Assembly (NCBI GenBank): GCA_046295455.1
Contig: JBKBNI010000011.1
Coordinates: forward strand, 1-64,000
DNA from: Thermaurantimonas sp046295455
GTDB taxonomy: Bacteria; Bacteroidota; Bacteroidia; Flavobacteriales; Schleiferiaceae
Length of the DNA stretch: 64,000 nt
Direction: 5' to 3'
Shown here: piece after piece, positions 16,902 through 25,592 of the stretch
Layout of the letters: every line of letters begins with the position of its first letter
Position numbering within the stretch: the first letter of the stretch is position 1
Position numbers and translations under genes: made by a program
Notes under the pieces: generated by a model
Seen by the model: only the letters and a program-made list of their open reading frames with translations
What the model was told of the DNA's origin: nothing
Database searches by the model: none

Positions 16902-17720
16902 TTATTTACCTTGATTGTGGCTGTGTTTTACAAGCAAATCAACCAAAGAAATAGATGCTTCTTCCATTGAATTTGTAATACTGTCAATTTTTGCAATGAT
17001 GTAGTTGTAAAATACTTGCAGAATCATTGCCACGATAAGACCAAATACAGTGGTCAAGAGAGCTACTTTAATACCACCTGCCACCAGAGAGGGTGAAATA
17101 TCACCTGCTGCTTCAATAGCATCGAAAGCTTGAATCATACCAATTACAGTACCCATGAATCCAAGCATCGGTGCGAGCGCTATGAAGAGCGATATCCATG
17201 ACACACCTCTTTCGAGTTGCCCCATCATTACTCCACCGTATGATACAATTGATTTTTCAACAATGTCTATCCCTTCTGAATATCTGTCGAGCCCTTGGTA
17301 AAAAATGGATGCTACCGGTCCACGCGTATTGCGGCATACTTCCTTGGCCTTTTCAACACCACCATTTTTAAGTGCCTCCTCGACATTGGAAATGAGTTTT
17401 TCATTGTTTGTATTGGCAAGATTTAGATAAATTATCCTTTCGATGCTGATGGCAAGACCTAAAATTAGCGCGATCAGAACGATTCCCATAAACTCTGGTC
17501 CCCCTTCTATAAACTTTTCCTTAATAATCTGATGGAAGGTTTTGGACTCAACAGCCGAATCCTCTGCTTCTTGTGCCTGGGGGGTATCGACTTGCTGAGT
17601 TACTTCCTCGGTTTGCTCAGATTGATTTTCTGCATCTTCTTGTCCCTGAGCGAAGGAAAAATTCATGGAAAACATCAGCATAGCCGCTGAAAGTGTCAAT
17701 ACAGAGAGCGCTTTTCTCAT
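16902..17720 (-). CDS. exbB: ExbB/TolQ/MotA-family proton channel protein
   Basis: 272 residues. A signal-like hydrophobic N-terminus ending FSFAQ is followed by an acidic Gln/Glu-rich linker (about 25-60) that shorter ExbB proteins lack. Three membrane helices follow at about 75-95, 170-195 (APMLGFMGTVIGMIQAF, the MotA/TolQ/ExbB motif) and 212-235. The pentamer forms the proton path with ExbD. First gene of the operon, 38 bases after a tRNA-Ser on the same strand. Confidence 0.92.
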   Translation of the reverse strand: MRKALSVLTLSAAMLMFSMNFSFAQGQEDAENQSEQTEEVTQQVDTPQAQEAEDSAVESKTFHQIIKEKFIEGGPEFMGIVLIALILGLAISIERIIYLNLANTNNEKLISNVEEALKNGGVEKAKEVCRNTRGPVASIFYQGLDRYSEGIDIVEKSIVSYGGVMMGQLERGVSWISLFIALAPMLGFMGTVIGMIQAFDAIEAAGDISPSLVAGGIKVALLTTVFGLIVAMILQVFYNYIIAKIDSITNSMEEASISLVDLLVKHSHNQGK

Positions 17721-17758
17721 ATGTGTGATTGGTTTAGGTTAAATTTTTGTTTGTACAG

Positions 17759-17846
17759 CGGAGAGAAAGGGATTCGAACCCTTGATACCCTTTAGGGGTA
17801 TACACGCTTTCCAGGCGTGTTCCTTCAGCCACTCGGACATCTCTCC
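17759..17846 (-). tRNA. tRNA-Ser (anticodon GGA)
   Basis: On the minus strand acceptor GGAGAGA pairs with TCTCTCC. The anticodon loop CTGGAAA between ACACGC/GCGTGT arms gives GGA. A long variable arm ATACCCCTAAAGGGTAT and the T-arm GGTTCGAATCC confirm class II tRNA-Ser. CCA is not encoded. Confidence 0.95.
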
Positions 17847-17910
17847 GTACTTTGTTCACATAAAAACGCGTGCAATTTAACAAAATTTCACTTGCACCAA
17901 AAAATGAAAT

Positions 17911-18939
17911 TTATTTTAAGGTTAATTCACCGGAAATGGGATTTTGAAAGGTATCTTTGAAAGGTCCAATGCCTTGCACATAGGGTAGAATGCACATAGC
18001 TTTTGTAATTGCTGCCTCACGGGTCATATCATAGCCACTGATAACATTATAATCCAGAAGCCATTGGCTGACCTCGTACTTACCCATGACCACGGATCCC
18101 GATTTGCATTGGGAAATGTTTATAACCGGGATATTTCGGTCCCCAAGCACCTTGAGCATTGCTTTCAATTCGGTATCAATAGGTGCATTACCGGATCCAT
18201 ACGTCAGCAGAATGAGTGCCTTAAGCTGGGGGGCATTATCAATTGCCTGTCTTATCCACTTGAAATTAATCCCTGGAAATAAGCTGATATTTAATATATT
18301 AGAATCACACTTGGGATACAAACGGACGGGTTCAGATGTTTTTGTGAGCAGATATTGGGTGTATATACGCAGTTCAAGCCCGGCCTCACCAAGAAGTGGG
18401 TAGTTCGGACTGTTGTAGGCTTTAAATGAATTGGATGAGTGCTTGTACGTTCGGTTACCTCTGTAGAGTTTGTATTCAAAGTAGATGCACACTTCATTGA
18501 TCAGAGGCCGGCCGAAGTCGTCGCTTAGAAGGGCTATTTCAATACTGGTCAGCAAATTTTCCTTTCCATCGGTACGAATAATGTTTACCGGCAGTTGAGA
18601 ACCGGTCAGTATGACGGGCTTGCCGAGATTCTGAAGCATAAAACTCAGTGCTGATGCCGTAAACGCCATAGTATCACTCCCATGTAGTACGACAAATCCA
18701 TCGTAATAAGGGTGATTTTCAAAAATCTGTATAGCCAGCTTAGCCCAATGATCCGGGGTCATCTGGGTAGAGTCCAGAGGAGTTTGCCAGGATTGAAAAT
18801 GGATTTCAGCTTCAAGTTCATTCAATTCCGGGATTAGTCCGTACAATTGATTGAAATCCACCGGTACAAGCGCCCCTCCGGTTCCCAGGCGTGCCATACC
18901 TATGGTACCTCCTGTATAAATGACGAGGATTCGTTTCAT
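17911..18939 (-). CDS. ansA: L-asparaginase, type I (cytoplasmic)
   Basis: 342 residues hydrolysing asparagine to aspartate and ammonia. ILVIYTGGTIGM carries the catalytic Thr of the first triad and VVLHGSDTMAFTASALSF the second (HGSDTM). No signal peptide, so cytoplasmic. The start at 18939 overlaps the tatD stop as ATGA; an ATG at 18945 is two codons upstream. Co-transcribed with tatD. Confidence 0.93.
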   Translation of the reverse strand: MKRILVIYTGGTIGMARLGTGGALVPVDFNQLYGLIPELNELEAEIHFQSWQTPLDSTQMTPDHWAKLAIQIFENHPYYDGFVVLHGSDTMAFTASALSFMLQNLGKPVILTGSQLPVNIIRTDGKENLLTSIEIALLSDDFGRPLINEVCIYFEYKLYRGNRTYKHSSNSFKAYNSPNYPLLGEAGLELRIYTQYLLTKTSEPVRLYPKCDSNILNISLFPGINFKWIRQAIDNAPQLKALILLTYGSGNAPIDTELKAMLKVLGDRNIPVINISQCKSGSVVMGKYEVSQWLLDYNVISGYDMTREAAITKAMCILPYVQGIGPFKDTFQNPISGELTLK

Positions 18940-19718
18940 CTCCAAGCGTTTGGAAAAAGGTTTCTTGCATTTGAATAGGTGACCTCAGCGGCCTGATCTA
19001 CAGAAATTTGCCAGATTTCGCTCAGCTTATCCAACGTTTTGACGATGTAGGAAGGCTCGTTTCGCTGACCTCTATAGGGAACGGGGCTGAGGTAAGGAGC
19101 ATCCGTTTCGATCACAACGCGGTCCCTGGGCACATTGCTTAGCACGGTGGGTAAATCTGTTTTTTTATACGTGAGCACTCCCCCGATTCCCAGGTAGAAT
19201 CCAAAGTCAAGAATCCACTCTGCCTCTTTCAGCGAACCTGTAAAACAATGAAATACACCTTTGAGGTTTTTACCGCGGTATGGCTCAAGTGTTTCTACTA
19301 TCTCATGAAAAGCATTCCGGCTGTGAATAACCAGCGGCAGTCCGGAATCCAGTGCCCATGCGATCTGCCGTTCAAATGACTTGACCTGCAACTCGAATGT
19401 CGAAACATCCCAGTATAGATCAATTCCCGTTTCGCCGATAGCTACGTATTTGTTTTCGGAATCCGTCAATATTTTATACATTTCATTAAGTTGATTCTCA
19501 AAATCAGATTTAACCGATGAAGGGTGCAGTCCGATCATGGGATACAGAAGTGAGGGTGCAGCCTCTACGGATCTGTGAAGCGCAAGAAGAGATCCCAGAT
19601 CGATGTTTGGAAGAAGCATTTTCTGGATACCGATATCAAGTGCTCTTTGTATTGTGTGGTCAAAATCTGATTCAAAATCTCCCAGATAGATGTGCGTATG
19701 GGTGTCAACAATGTTCAT
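18936..19718 (-). CDS. tatD: TatD-family metal-dependent deoxyribonuclease
   Basis: 260 residues. VDTHTHIYLGDFESD supplies the HxH metal ligands at the N-terminus; AIGETGIDLYWD gives the Glu, VIHSRNAF and GVFHCFTG the further His ligands, and IETDAPYLSPVPYRG the final Asp. TatD enzymes act as 3'-5' exonucleases on DNA. Overlaps ansA by four bases. Starts 26 bases after the upstream lipoprotein stop. Confidence 0.93.
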   Translation of the reverse strand: MNIVDTHTHIYLGDFESDFDHTIQRALDIGIQKMLLPNIDLGSLLALHRSVEAAPSLLYPMIGLHPSSVKSDFENQLNEMYKILTDSENKYVAIGETGIDLYWDVSTFELQVKSFERQIAWALDSGLPLVIHSRNAFHEIVETLEPYRGKNLKGVFHCFTGSLKEAEWILDFGFYLGIGGVLTYKKTDLPTVLSNVPRDRVVIETDAPYLSPVPYRGQRNEPSYIVKTLDKLSEIWQISVDQAAEVTYSNARNLFPNAWR

Positions 19719-19744
19719 GAAGCAAAATAAATGTGGAATATCAC

Positions 19745-20254
19745 TTATTGTGGGGGTCGAACGACGATATCCGGAGAAAAAGCCCGTGGGGATATGTTGA
19801 GTGCCCGGTCCACCAGTTGAATTCCCAACCGTATGGTATCCCCTTCTGAGAGACCGTCCACGGGTATCTCATAACTGATCACTCCCTCTAAGCTTTTGAC
19901 TTGTCCAGATGGTGTAATGTTTGGAATGCGGGCATTGTAGGTAAATGTATCCTGAGGCTGCCCATTGCGGATGGTATATAAGTCAATCCACAAATTGTGA
20001 AAAAAGGGACTTGCCTTATCAAAGGGAGGAAGCGTGTCGCCCTCGTCAAGCCCGATATCGCCGTCACCATCTCTGAATACCATTTCTAATAGAAGCATGT
20101 TTAGCAATAGAGGCTCGGCTCGGCGAAAGTCATGGCTTTTGTATTCGATGTAGGGAATAGGGTCGAAAGTATTGAACTTTCGGCAACTGAAACCAATTGA
20201 CACGAGAACAATCACCCAAACTAAGAGCAGGTTTACCTTTGTCAAACTTATCAA
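19745..20254 (-). CDS. Hypothetical lipoprotein
   Basis: 169 residues with a signal peptide and lipobox IGFSC (Cys about residue 24). The mature part has an Asp/Gly-rich stretch FRDGDGDIGLDEGDTLPP near residue 60, a possible calcium-binding loop found in a family of Bacteroidota lipoproteins of unknown role. It is the first of a likely three-gene run with tatD and ansA. Its 5' end overlaps the promoter of the divergent LuxE-like gene. Confidence 0.75.
   Translation of the reverse strand: MISLTKVNLLLVWVIVLVSIGFSCRKFNTFDPIPYIEYKSHDFRRAEPLLLNMLLLEMVFRDGDGDIGLDEGDTLPPFDKASPFFHNLWIDLYTIRNGQPQDTFTYNARIPNITPSGQVKSLEGVISYEIPVDGLSEGDTIRLGIQLVDRALNISPRAFSPDIVVRPPQ
20234..20241 (+). promoter_or_regulatory. 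-7 box (TACCTTTG) for the LuxE-like gene
   Basis: TACCTTTG matches TAnnTTTG and ends 37 bases before the TTG start at 20279. It lies within the first codons of the divergent lipoprotein, so the two genes may interfere. Confidence 0.5.
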
Positions 20255-20278
20255 TCTATTAACCGCTAAAATACTTCA

Positions 20279-21274
20279 TTGAACGGACTGACACCAATTC
20301 CTGCAGAGCTAATATCGTTGGAACTTTCAGAAGATGCATTCGTTGAGAAAGCTCTCGAAGTATTTGGCTTTCAATACGCACGCAATCCCACATACCGAGC
20401 GTTTACGGATGCTATAGGCATCCGACCGGAACAGGTGGATGCGCTTGAAAAAATTCCTTTCTTACCTATTCAATTTTTCAAAAAATACCGCATTCTAAGC
20501 AATGACGGCTCTTTTGATACGGTATTCAGAAGCAGTACCACGACAGGTGGCGTTCCATCAGAGCACTACATAGCCTCCCTTGGAGTGTACGACCGAAGCC
20601 TTTCTGAAGGGTTTAGATTATTTTATGGGGATCCAAAAGAATACTGTATTATTGGATTGCTTCCGTCCTATTTGGAGAGGGGTGATTCATCGCTTGTTTA
20701 CATGGTTCAGTCATGGATTGAGCAAAGTGAAAATCGCGATAGCGGATTTTATTTATACGACTATCCCGGTCTGGTCCAAAAGCTTGTCAGGCTCAACGAT
20801 TCCCGACAAAAGACCTTGCTTGTAGGTGTGACATATGCCTTGGTCGATCTGGCCGAGCAGTATGACCTTCATCTGGGGTCAACCATTCTACTAGAGACCG
20901 GAGGTATGAAGGGTCGTAGGCGGGAATTGATTCGGGAGGAATTGCACGAGCTGCTGATGAAAAAATTGCGTCCATTAAGGATCGATTCAGAATACGGCAT
21001 GACCGAACTCCTTTCACAATCCTACAAAATAGGAGATAAACCCTTTAGGCCTGTGCCATGGAAGAGGGTTTTTGGGCGGGCTATCAATGATCCAATGGGG
21101 CCATTCAGTGATAAGACCGGTAAACTTCATGTCATCGACCTGGCCAATGTTTACAGTTGTGCATTCATTGCGACCGAAGACATCGGAAAGGTTTATTTGG
21201 ATGGCACCTTTGATGTATTGGGCAGGTATGACCACGCAGAAGCGAGAGGCTGCAATCTTATGCTGAGCCTTTGA
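20279..21274 (+). CDS. LuxE/acyl-protein synthetase-like protein
   Basis: 331 residues resembling the LuxE / phenylacetate-CoA-ligase-like adenylating family. Seen: FLPIQFFKKYRI, the Thr/Ser-rich SSTTTGGVPSEHYI (about 83-96), LLPSYLERGDSSLVYMV, ETGGMKGRRRELIREEL and DSEYGMTELLSQ. LuxE activates fatty acids as acyl-AMP for the luminescence reductase; no lux genes are here, so a different acyl or polysaccharide acylation role is likely. Start is TTG at 20279 with no alternative ATG nearby. Monocistronic. Confidence 0.75.
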   Translation: MNGLTPIPAELISLELSEDAFVEKALEVFGFQYARNPTYRAFTDAIGIRPEQVDALEKIPFLPIQFFKKYRILSNDGSFDTVFRSSTTTGGVPSEHYIASLGVYDRSLSEGFRLFYGDPKEYCIIGLLPSYLERGDSSLVYMVQSWIEQSENRDSGFYLYDYPGLVQKLVRLNDSRQKTLLVGVTYALVDLAEQYDLHLGSTILLETGGMKGRRRELIREELHELLMKKLRPLRIDSEYGMTELLSQSYKIGDKPFRPVPWKRVFGRAINDPMGPFSDKTGKLHVIDLANVYSCAFIATEDIGKVYLDGTFDVLGRYDHAEARGCNLMLSL

Positions 21275-21493
21275 CGTTTTCCCATCCTGTAAGTAGGAGC
21301 ACATTCGTCTGAGACTAAAATTTTTCTTTCGGTATTTATTACTCCTTTCATACTATCTGACATGCATCTTAAAAAAACCGGCATTGTCCTCTACATCAGA
21401 TTTTGACTAGGCGCATTTCATGTGGTATGAAGGAAATTTTCTACACGGAAGGTCGTGCCGATTCTTAGAATACTGTTAAATCAAAATATGACT
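21275..21493. other. Non-coding gap before the riboswitch promoter
   Basis: Together with the promoter, riboswitch and hairpin listed separately, this makes a 411-base region without a gene (21275-21685). No terminator for the LuxE-like gene and no open frame with family signal are seen. Confidence 0.6.
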
Positions 21494-21523
21494 TTTGGGA
21501 CTATTTAAAGTAACATAACTTTG
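21494..21523 (+). promoter_or_regulatory. Promoter of the riboswitch-controlled receptor
   Basis: TTTG at 21494-21497, an 18-base spacer and TAACTTTG at 21516-21523: an excellent match to the Bacteroidota -33/-7 consensus. Transcription would begin just before the riboswitch. Confidence 0.8.
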
Positions 21524-21531
21524 TGACACAT

Positions 21532-21624
21532 TCTCAAGGGGTGCTGAAGCAGGCGCGCGATGCTTCGGCTGAGATGATACCCATTGAACCTGGGCGGGTA
21601 ATGCCGCCAAGGGAGGAGATGGTT
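21532..21624 (+). promoter_or_regulatory. TPP (THI-box) riboswitch
   Basis: The hallmark segments appear in order: GGGGTGC, a variable stem ending in CTTCGG, GCTGAGATGATACCC, GAACCTG, GGGTAATGCCG and AAGGGAGGAG. This is the conserved core that binds thiamin pyrophosphate. It sits between a strong promoter and the receptor start at 21686. Bounds are approximate to a few bases. Confidence 0.93.
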
Positions 21625-21668
21625 CTTTTAATTATTCATGCACACGGGTAACCGCCCCTGTTACTTGT

Positions 21669-21685
21669 GATTAACCTTGTTAATC
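21669..21685 (+). promoter_or_regulatory. Hairpin abutting the receptor start codon
   Basis: GATTAAC-CTT-GTTAATC, a 7-bp perfect inverted repeat whose last base directly precedes the ATG at 21686. It could block ribosome access and act as the riboswitch's output (inference). The loop is only three bases. Confidence 0.45.
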
Positions 21686-24103
21686 ATGAGAGATGTATTT
21701 CGGTTCAGTGTGCAGCAGTTATCTGTGATATCTGCTGTGGCCCTCTTCGACAGGGCTCGGGCTTTCTTCATTGTAGCCCTTTTTTGTTCCTTCTCCACAT
21801 CCTTCGGCCAGTCGGGATTGTGTATTGTGATACGGGATGCTTCCAGCGGTCGCGCTTTGGAAGGTGTTTCTGTGTTTGTGCCAGCTACAGGTGAACGCTT
21901 ACCTTCCGATGTAAATGGAAGGGTATGCCTGACCCGGACATTCAGGCGGTCAGAAATCATTCTTGAAGCTGACGGTTATCAGATTCTCACCACACAGGTG
22001 AGTTGGTCGGTGAAAGAGGTTTTGCTACAGTTGACTCCCATGATCATGAATCTAAGCGCGGTGGATGTATCGGCCTACAGAGCCTTGAGCACGACACCTG
22101 TAGCACAGACGAAGATCGATATAGAATCCCTGGCGAAGCTCAATGATGGACGCGACATACCTGTATTGCTTGAAAACGTACCAGGTGTAGTGTCATTTTC
22201 TGATGCCGGTGCCGGCATCGGGTACACGGGTCTTCGGATCCGTGGCAGCGATCCGACCCGAATCAATGTGACTATAAACGGAGTAACCATCAATGATGCT
22301 GAAAGCCAAGGTGTGTTCTGGGTAAATATGCCTGATCTCGTGAGTTCTGCTCAGTCGGTGCAGATACAGCGAGGAGTCGGCACCTCTGTCAATGGTCCGG
22401 GGGCTTTCGGTGCAAGCATCAATATTGAGACTGACCAGCCGCGAAAAGAAGCATTCGCGGAAGGTATTTTTGGTGCAGGCAGTTTTGGAACCCGGAGGCT
22501 GACCACCAAGTTCGGAAGCGGCCTTTTGAATGACCATTGGGTGCTGGATGGCCGGATTTCGCGTATTGAGAGCGACGGATATATTGACCGCTCAACAAGT
22601 GATCTGCAATCGTGGATGTTTAATATTCACCGAATTGGCAAAAAAACTTCCCTTCGATTTGTGGCATTCGGAGGTCGGGAGGTTACCTATCAGGCCTGGT
22701 ATGGGATAGATAGCGCTTCTATCGGTATGTTTGGACGCAGATTCAACTTCGCCGGTGCAAAGTTCAACGATCAGGGAGAGCCGATAGATTTCTACCGCGA
22801 TGAAGTAGACAACTATGGGCAGCAGCACTATCAGTTGCATTTGCGTCATGCATTCAACAATGCTCTCTCAGCCAATCTAACTGCCAACTATACCAAGGGT
22901 GCTGGCTACTACGAACAGTATCGTCAGAGCGATCGGCTGTCGCGATACAACCTGCAACCTATGGTCGTTGGTTTGGACACCATCCGGCGAACAGACCTGG
23001 TGCGCAGGCTCTGGCTGGATAACGATTTATACGTGGCATCTGCTACCCTTCGGTATGAAAAGACCGGGTGGAATGTCGTGGGCGGAATTTCTTACTATGA
23101 CTACATAGGCGACCATTTTGGCGAAATCTTGTGGGCAAGATACAGTGGGCCCCTTGACCCTTACCAGAGATTTTATTTCAATGATGCCCGAAAAAGAGAT
23201 CTATCCGCTTTTCTGCGAGCTGATTATCAGGTCAATGAAAAATGGTTTCTCTATGGTGACCTTCAGTACCGCCTGGTGACATATACCGGCAGAGGGCTCG
23301 ATCGCAATCAGAGAAACATCAATATAGATGATCGATTGCCATTTTTGAATCCCAAGGCCGGATTGCTTTATAAACTTAATGACCAATTCGAACTCTACGG
23401 ATCGATGGCTGTGGCTCATCGCGAACCAGCCCGACGCGATTATCTGGAGAATGATGACCTACCCAGACCAGAGCGCCTAATCGACTACGAACTTGGAAGC
23501 CGGTGGAAGTCGAGTAATCTGACCTTGGAGGTCAATGCTTACTACATGGACTATTACAACCAGCTGGTAGTCACCGGTGAACTCACAGATGTGGGATTCG
23601 CCCTTCGAAGGAATGTGGGTCGAAGTTATCGAACAGGGGTTGAGATAGCCACATCCTGGAAGCAATCCAATTGGGAGTTGTTTGCCAATGCGGCTATATC
23701 TCAGCACATAAACAAGGATTGGAAAGAAGTCATAGACGATACCACTTTTATTTCGCTGGGAAACACTCCGATTGCACTCTCGGCAGGCGAAGTTGTGCAA
23801 GCAGGACTGACGCGATTTATCGGAAAAAGTATTTCGGCAAGTATAATTCACAGATTTATAGGTCGTCAGTACCTTGACAATACAGGCACCCGCGAATTAA
23901 GTCTTAATCCCTATCATATTACGGATGCGCGGATTACGGCAAATATCCCTGTCAGGTGGTGTCGCGAGTTGTCTGTTAATCTGTTTGTAAACAATTTGTT
24001 CTCGAATCTTTATGCTTCGAATGGATATGTTTTTGACAGAGTGACCTACATATTCCCTCAGGCAGCCCGTAACTGGTTGCTCAATGTGTCCGTTGGACTT
24101 TAA
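21686..24103 (+). CDS. TonB-dependent outer-membrane receptor, probably for thiamin
   Basis: 805 residues. A signal peptide (end about TSFGQ) is followed by a carboxypeptidase-regulatory-like domain (VIRDASSGRALEGVSVFV), a plug domain (IPVLLENVPGVVSFSD, GLRIRGSDPTRINVTINGV, VQIQRGVGTSVNG) and a long beta-barrel ending in a C-terminal aromatic-containing strand (NWLLNVSVGL). The TPP riboswitch upstream points to uptake of thiamin or a derivative; energy would come from TonB-ExbB-ExbD. ATG at 21686 is chosen; a TTG three codons earlier lies in the hairpin. No inner-membrane thiamin permease is adjacent. Confidence 0.9.
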   Translation: MRDVFRFSVQQLSVISAVALFDRARAFFIVALFCSFSTSFGQSGLCIVIRDASSGRALEGVSVFVPATGERLPSDVNGRVCLTRTFRRSEIILEADGYQILTTQVSWSVKEVLLQLTPMIMNLSAVDVSAYRALSTTPVAQTKIDIESLAKLNDGRDIPVLLENVPGVVSFSDAGAGIGYTGLRIRGSDPTRINVTINGVTINDAESQGVFWVNMPDLVSSAQSVQIQRGVGTSVNGPGAFGASINIETDQPRKEAFAEGIFGAGSFGTRRLTTKFGSGLLNDHWVLDGRISRIESDGYIDRSTSDLQSWMFNIHRIGKKTSLRFVAFGGREVTYQAWYGIDSASIGMFGRRFNFAGAKFNDQGEPIDFYRDEVDNYGQQHYQLHLRHAFNNALSANLTANYTKGAGYYEQYRQSDRLSRYNLQPMVVGLDTIRRTDLVRRLWLDNDLYVASATLRYEKTGWNVVGGISYYDYIGDHFGEILWARYSGPLDPYQRFYFNDARKRDLSAFLRADYQVNEKWFLYGDLQYRLVTYTGRGLDRNQRNINIDDRLPFLNPKAGLLYKLNDQFELYGSMAVAHREPARRDYLENDDLPRPERLIDYELGSRWKSSNLTLEVNAYYMDYYNQLVVTGELTDVGFALRRNVGRSYRTGVEIATSWKQSNWELFANAAISQHINKDWKEVIDDTTFISLGNTPIALSAGEVVQAGLTRFIGKSISASIIHRFIGRQYLDNTGTRELSLNPYHITDARITANIPVRWCRELSVNLFVNNLFSNLYASNGYVFDRVTYIFPQAARNWLLNVSVGL

Positions 24104-24191
24104 TTCATATGGAATTGAATCAATCGCGAAGTCTTCCTGAATATTTCGAATCGGATTCACACCTATTGGTACATTTTTGAAAATCAAAAGA

Positions 24192-24216
24192 AAACCCCGT
24201 CGCTTAGACGGGGTTT
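24192..24216. terminator. Bidirectional terminator between the receptor gene and aceA
   Basis: AAACCCCGTC-GCTTA-GACGGGGTTT: a 10-bp GC-rich stem with A and T flanks on both sides, placed between the convergent ends of the receptor (24103) and aceA (24265). Confidence 0.85.
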
Positions 24217-24264
24217 GGATTAGTCAGAGCAAACAGAAAGGGGGAAAACTGAAGCTAAGGGAAA

Positions 24265-25542
24265 TCAATGGAACTGCTCTGACTCAGTACTGCCAGCCAA
24301 TGCAAGTGTAGATGCTGAACCAGCAGTGATTACATTTTGTATAGCATCAAAATAGCCTGTGCCCACAAAGGCCTGGTGCTTAACAGCCCGGTATCCGAGA
24401 GATTCGTTGGCAAACTCGCGCTGCTGGAGTCGGCTGTATGCAAGCATACCCTCCTCGCGGTACGCGTATGCCAGCTCAAACATGCTGTTGTTTAAGGCAT
24501 GCCATCCGGCCAAGGTGATAAATTGGAATTTATATCCCATAGAGGCTAATTCTTCCCGGAAATTGAGCATTTGTTTTTCGCTGAGTTTGGCAGCCCAGTT
24601 AAAGGAAGGTGAACAATTGTATGCCAACATTTTACCCGGAAATTTGCTGTGGATACCCTCTGCAAACTGACGTGCTTCTTCGAGCGAGGGCTTAGAGGTT
24701 TCGCACCAGATCAGATCGGCGTAGGGCGCGTAGGCAATACCTCTTGCGATAGCTTGCTCAATGCCGTTGCGCACATAGTAAAATCCTTCGGTACTGCGCT
24801 TGCCAGTCAGGAAAGGCTGATCTCTGGGATCTACATCGCTGGTTAGCAAGTTGGCAGCATCGGCATCCGTACGCGCGATAATAATAGTCGGTACATCGAG
24901 TACATCGGCTGCCAGACGGGCAGCAATCAGTTTATTAATAGCCTCTTGTGTCGGTACAAGTACTTTACCTCCCAAATGGCCACACTTCTTTGCTGAAGAG
25001 AGCTGGTCTTCAAAGTGAACGCCGGAAGCACCTGCCGCAATCATGGATTTCATCAGTTCATAAGCATTTAGATTGCCCCCAAATCCGGCTTCGGCATCGG
25101 CCACAATCGGTGCCATCCAATCGATAGAGGTATCGCCATTCATCCAATGAATTTGATCTGTGCGCAGAAGAGCATTGTTGATTCGTCGAACCAGCTCCGG
25201 TACAGAATTGACCGGATAAAGAGATTGATCCGGATAAACCTCACCGGCTGTATTATTATCGCCGGCTACTTGCCATCCCGAGCAGTAGATTGCCCGAAGA
25301 CCGGCTTGCACTTCCTGAATAGCCTGATTGCCAGTGAGAGCTCCCAGGGCAGATACGACAGGAAGGGTATTCAGATCATTCCAGAGACGCTCAGCCCCGC
25401 GCGTGGCAAGAGTGTACTCAATTTTTACAGAGCCGCGAAGATTGACTACATCTTCTGCACTGTAGGGACGGGTGATTCCCGTCCAGCGCTCGTTGGTAGC
25501 CCAGTCACGTTTCAGGGCTTCTACAGATTGATGCTTATTCAT
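24265..25542 (-). CDS. aceA: Isocitrate lyase
   Basis: 425 residues; splits isocitrate into succinate and glyoxylate, the first step of the glyoxylate bypass. The catalytic loop SAKKCGHLGGKVLVP carries KKCGH with the active Cys near residue 190. GVHFEDQL, DADAEAGFGG-type metal region (VADAEAGFGGNLNAYELM) and YNCSPSFNW are also family signatures. It follows aceB by 50 bases on the same strand, so both are likely read from the aceB promoter. Confidence 0.97.
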   Translation of the reverse strand: MNKHQSVEALKRDWATNERWTGITRPYSAEDVVNLRGSVKIEYTLATRGAERLWNDLNTLPVVSALGALTGNQAIQEVQAGLRAIYCSGWQVAGDNNTAGEVYPDQSLYPVNSVPELVRRINNALLRTDQIHWMNGDTSIDWMAPIVADAEAGFGGNLNAYELMKSMIAAGASGVHFEDQLSSAKKCGHLGGKVLVPTQEAINKLIAARLAADVLDVPTIIIARTDADAANLLTSDVDPRDQPFLTGKRSTEGFYYVRNGIEQAIARGIAYAPYADLIWCETSKPSLEEARQFAEGIHSKFPGKMLAYNCSPSFNWAAKLSEKQMLNFREELASMGYKFQFITLAGWHALNNSMFELAYAYREEGMLAYSRLQQREFANESLGYRAVKHQAFVGTGYFDAIQNVITAGSASTLALAGSTESEQFH

Positions 25543-25592
25543 AGGAAAGGGGGATTTAATTTGTGTTACTGATATATTGAATTACTAATTTT

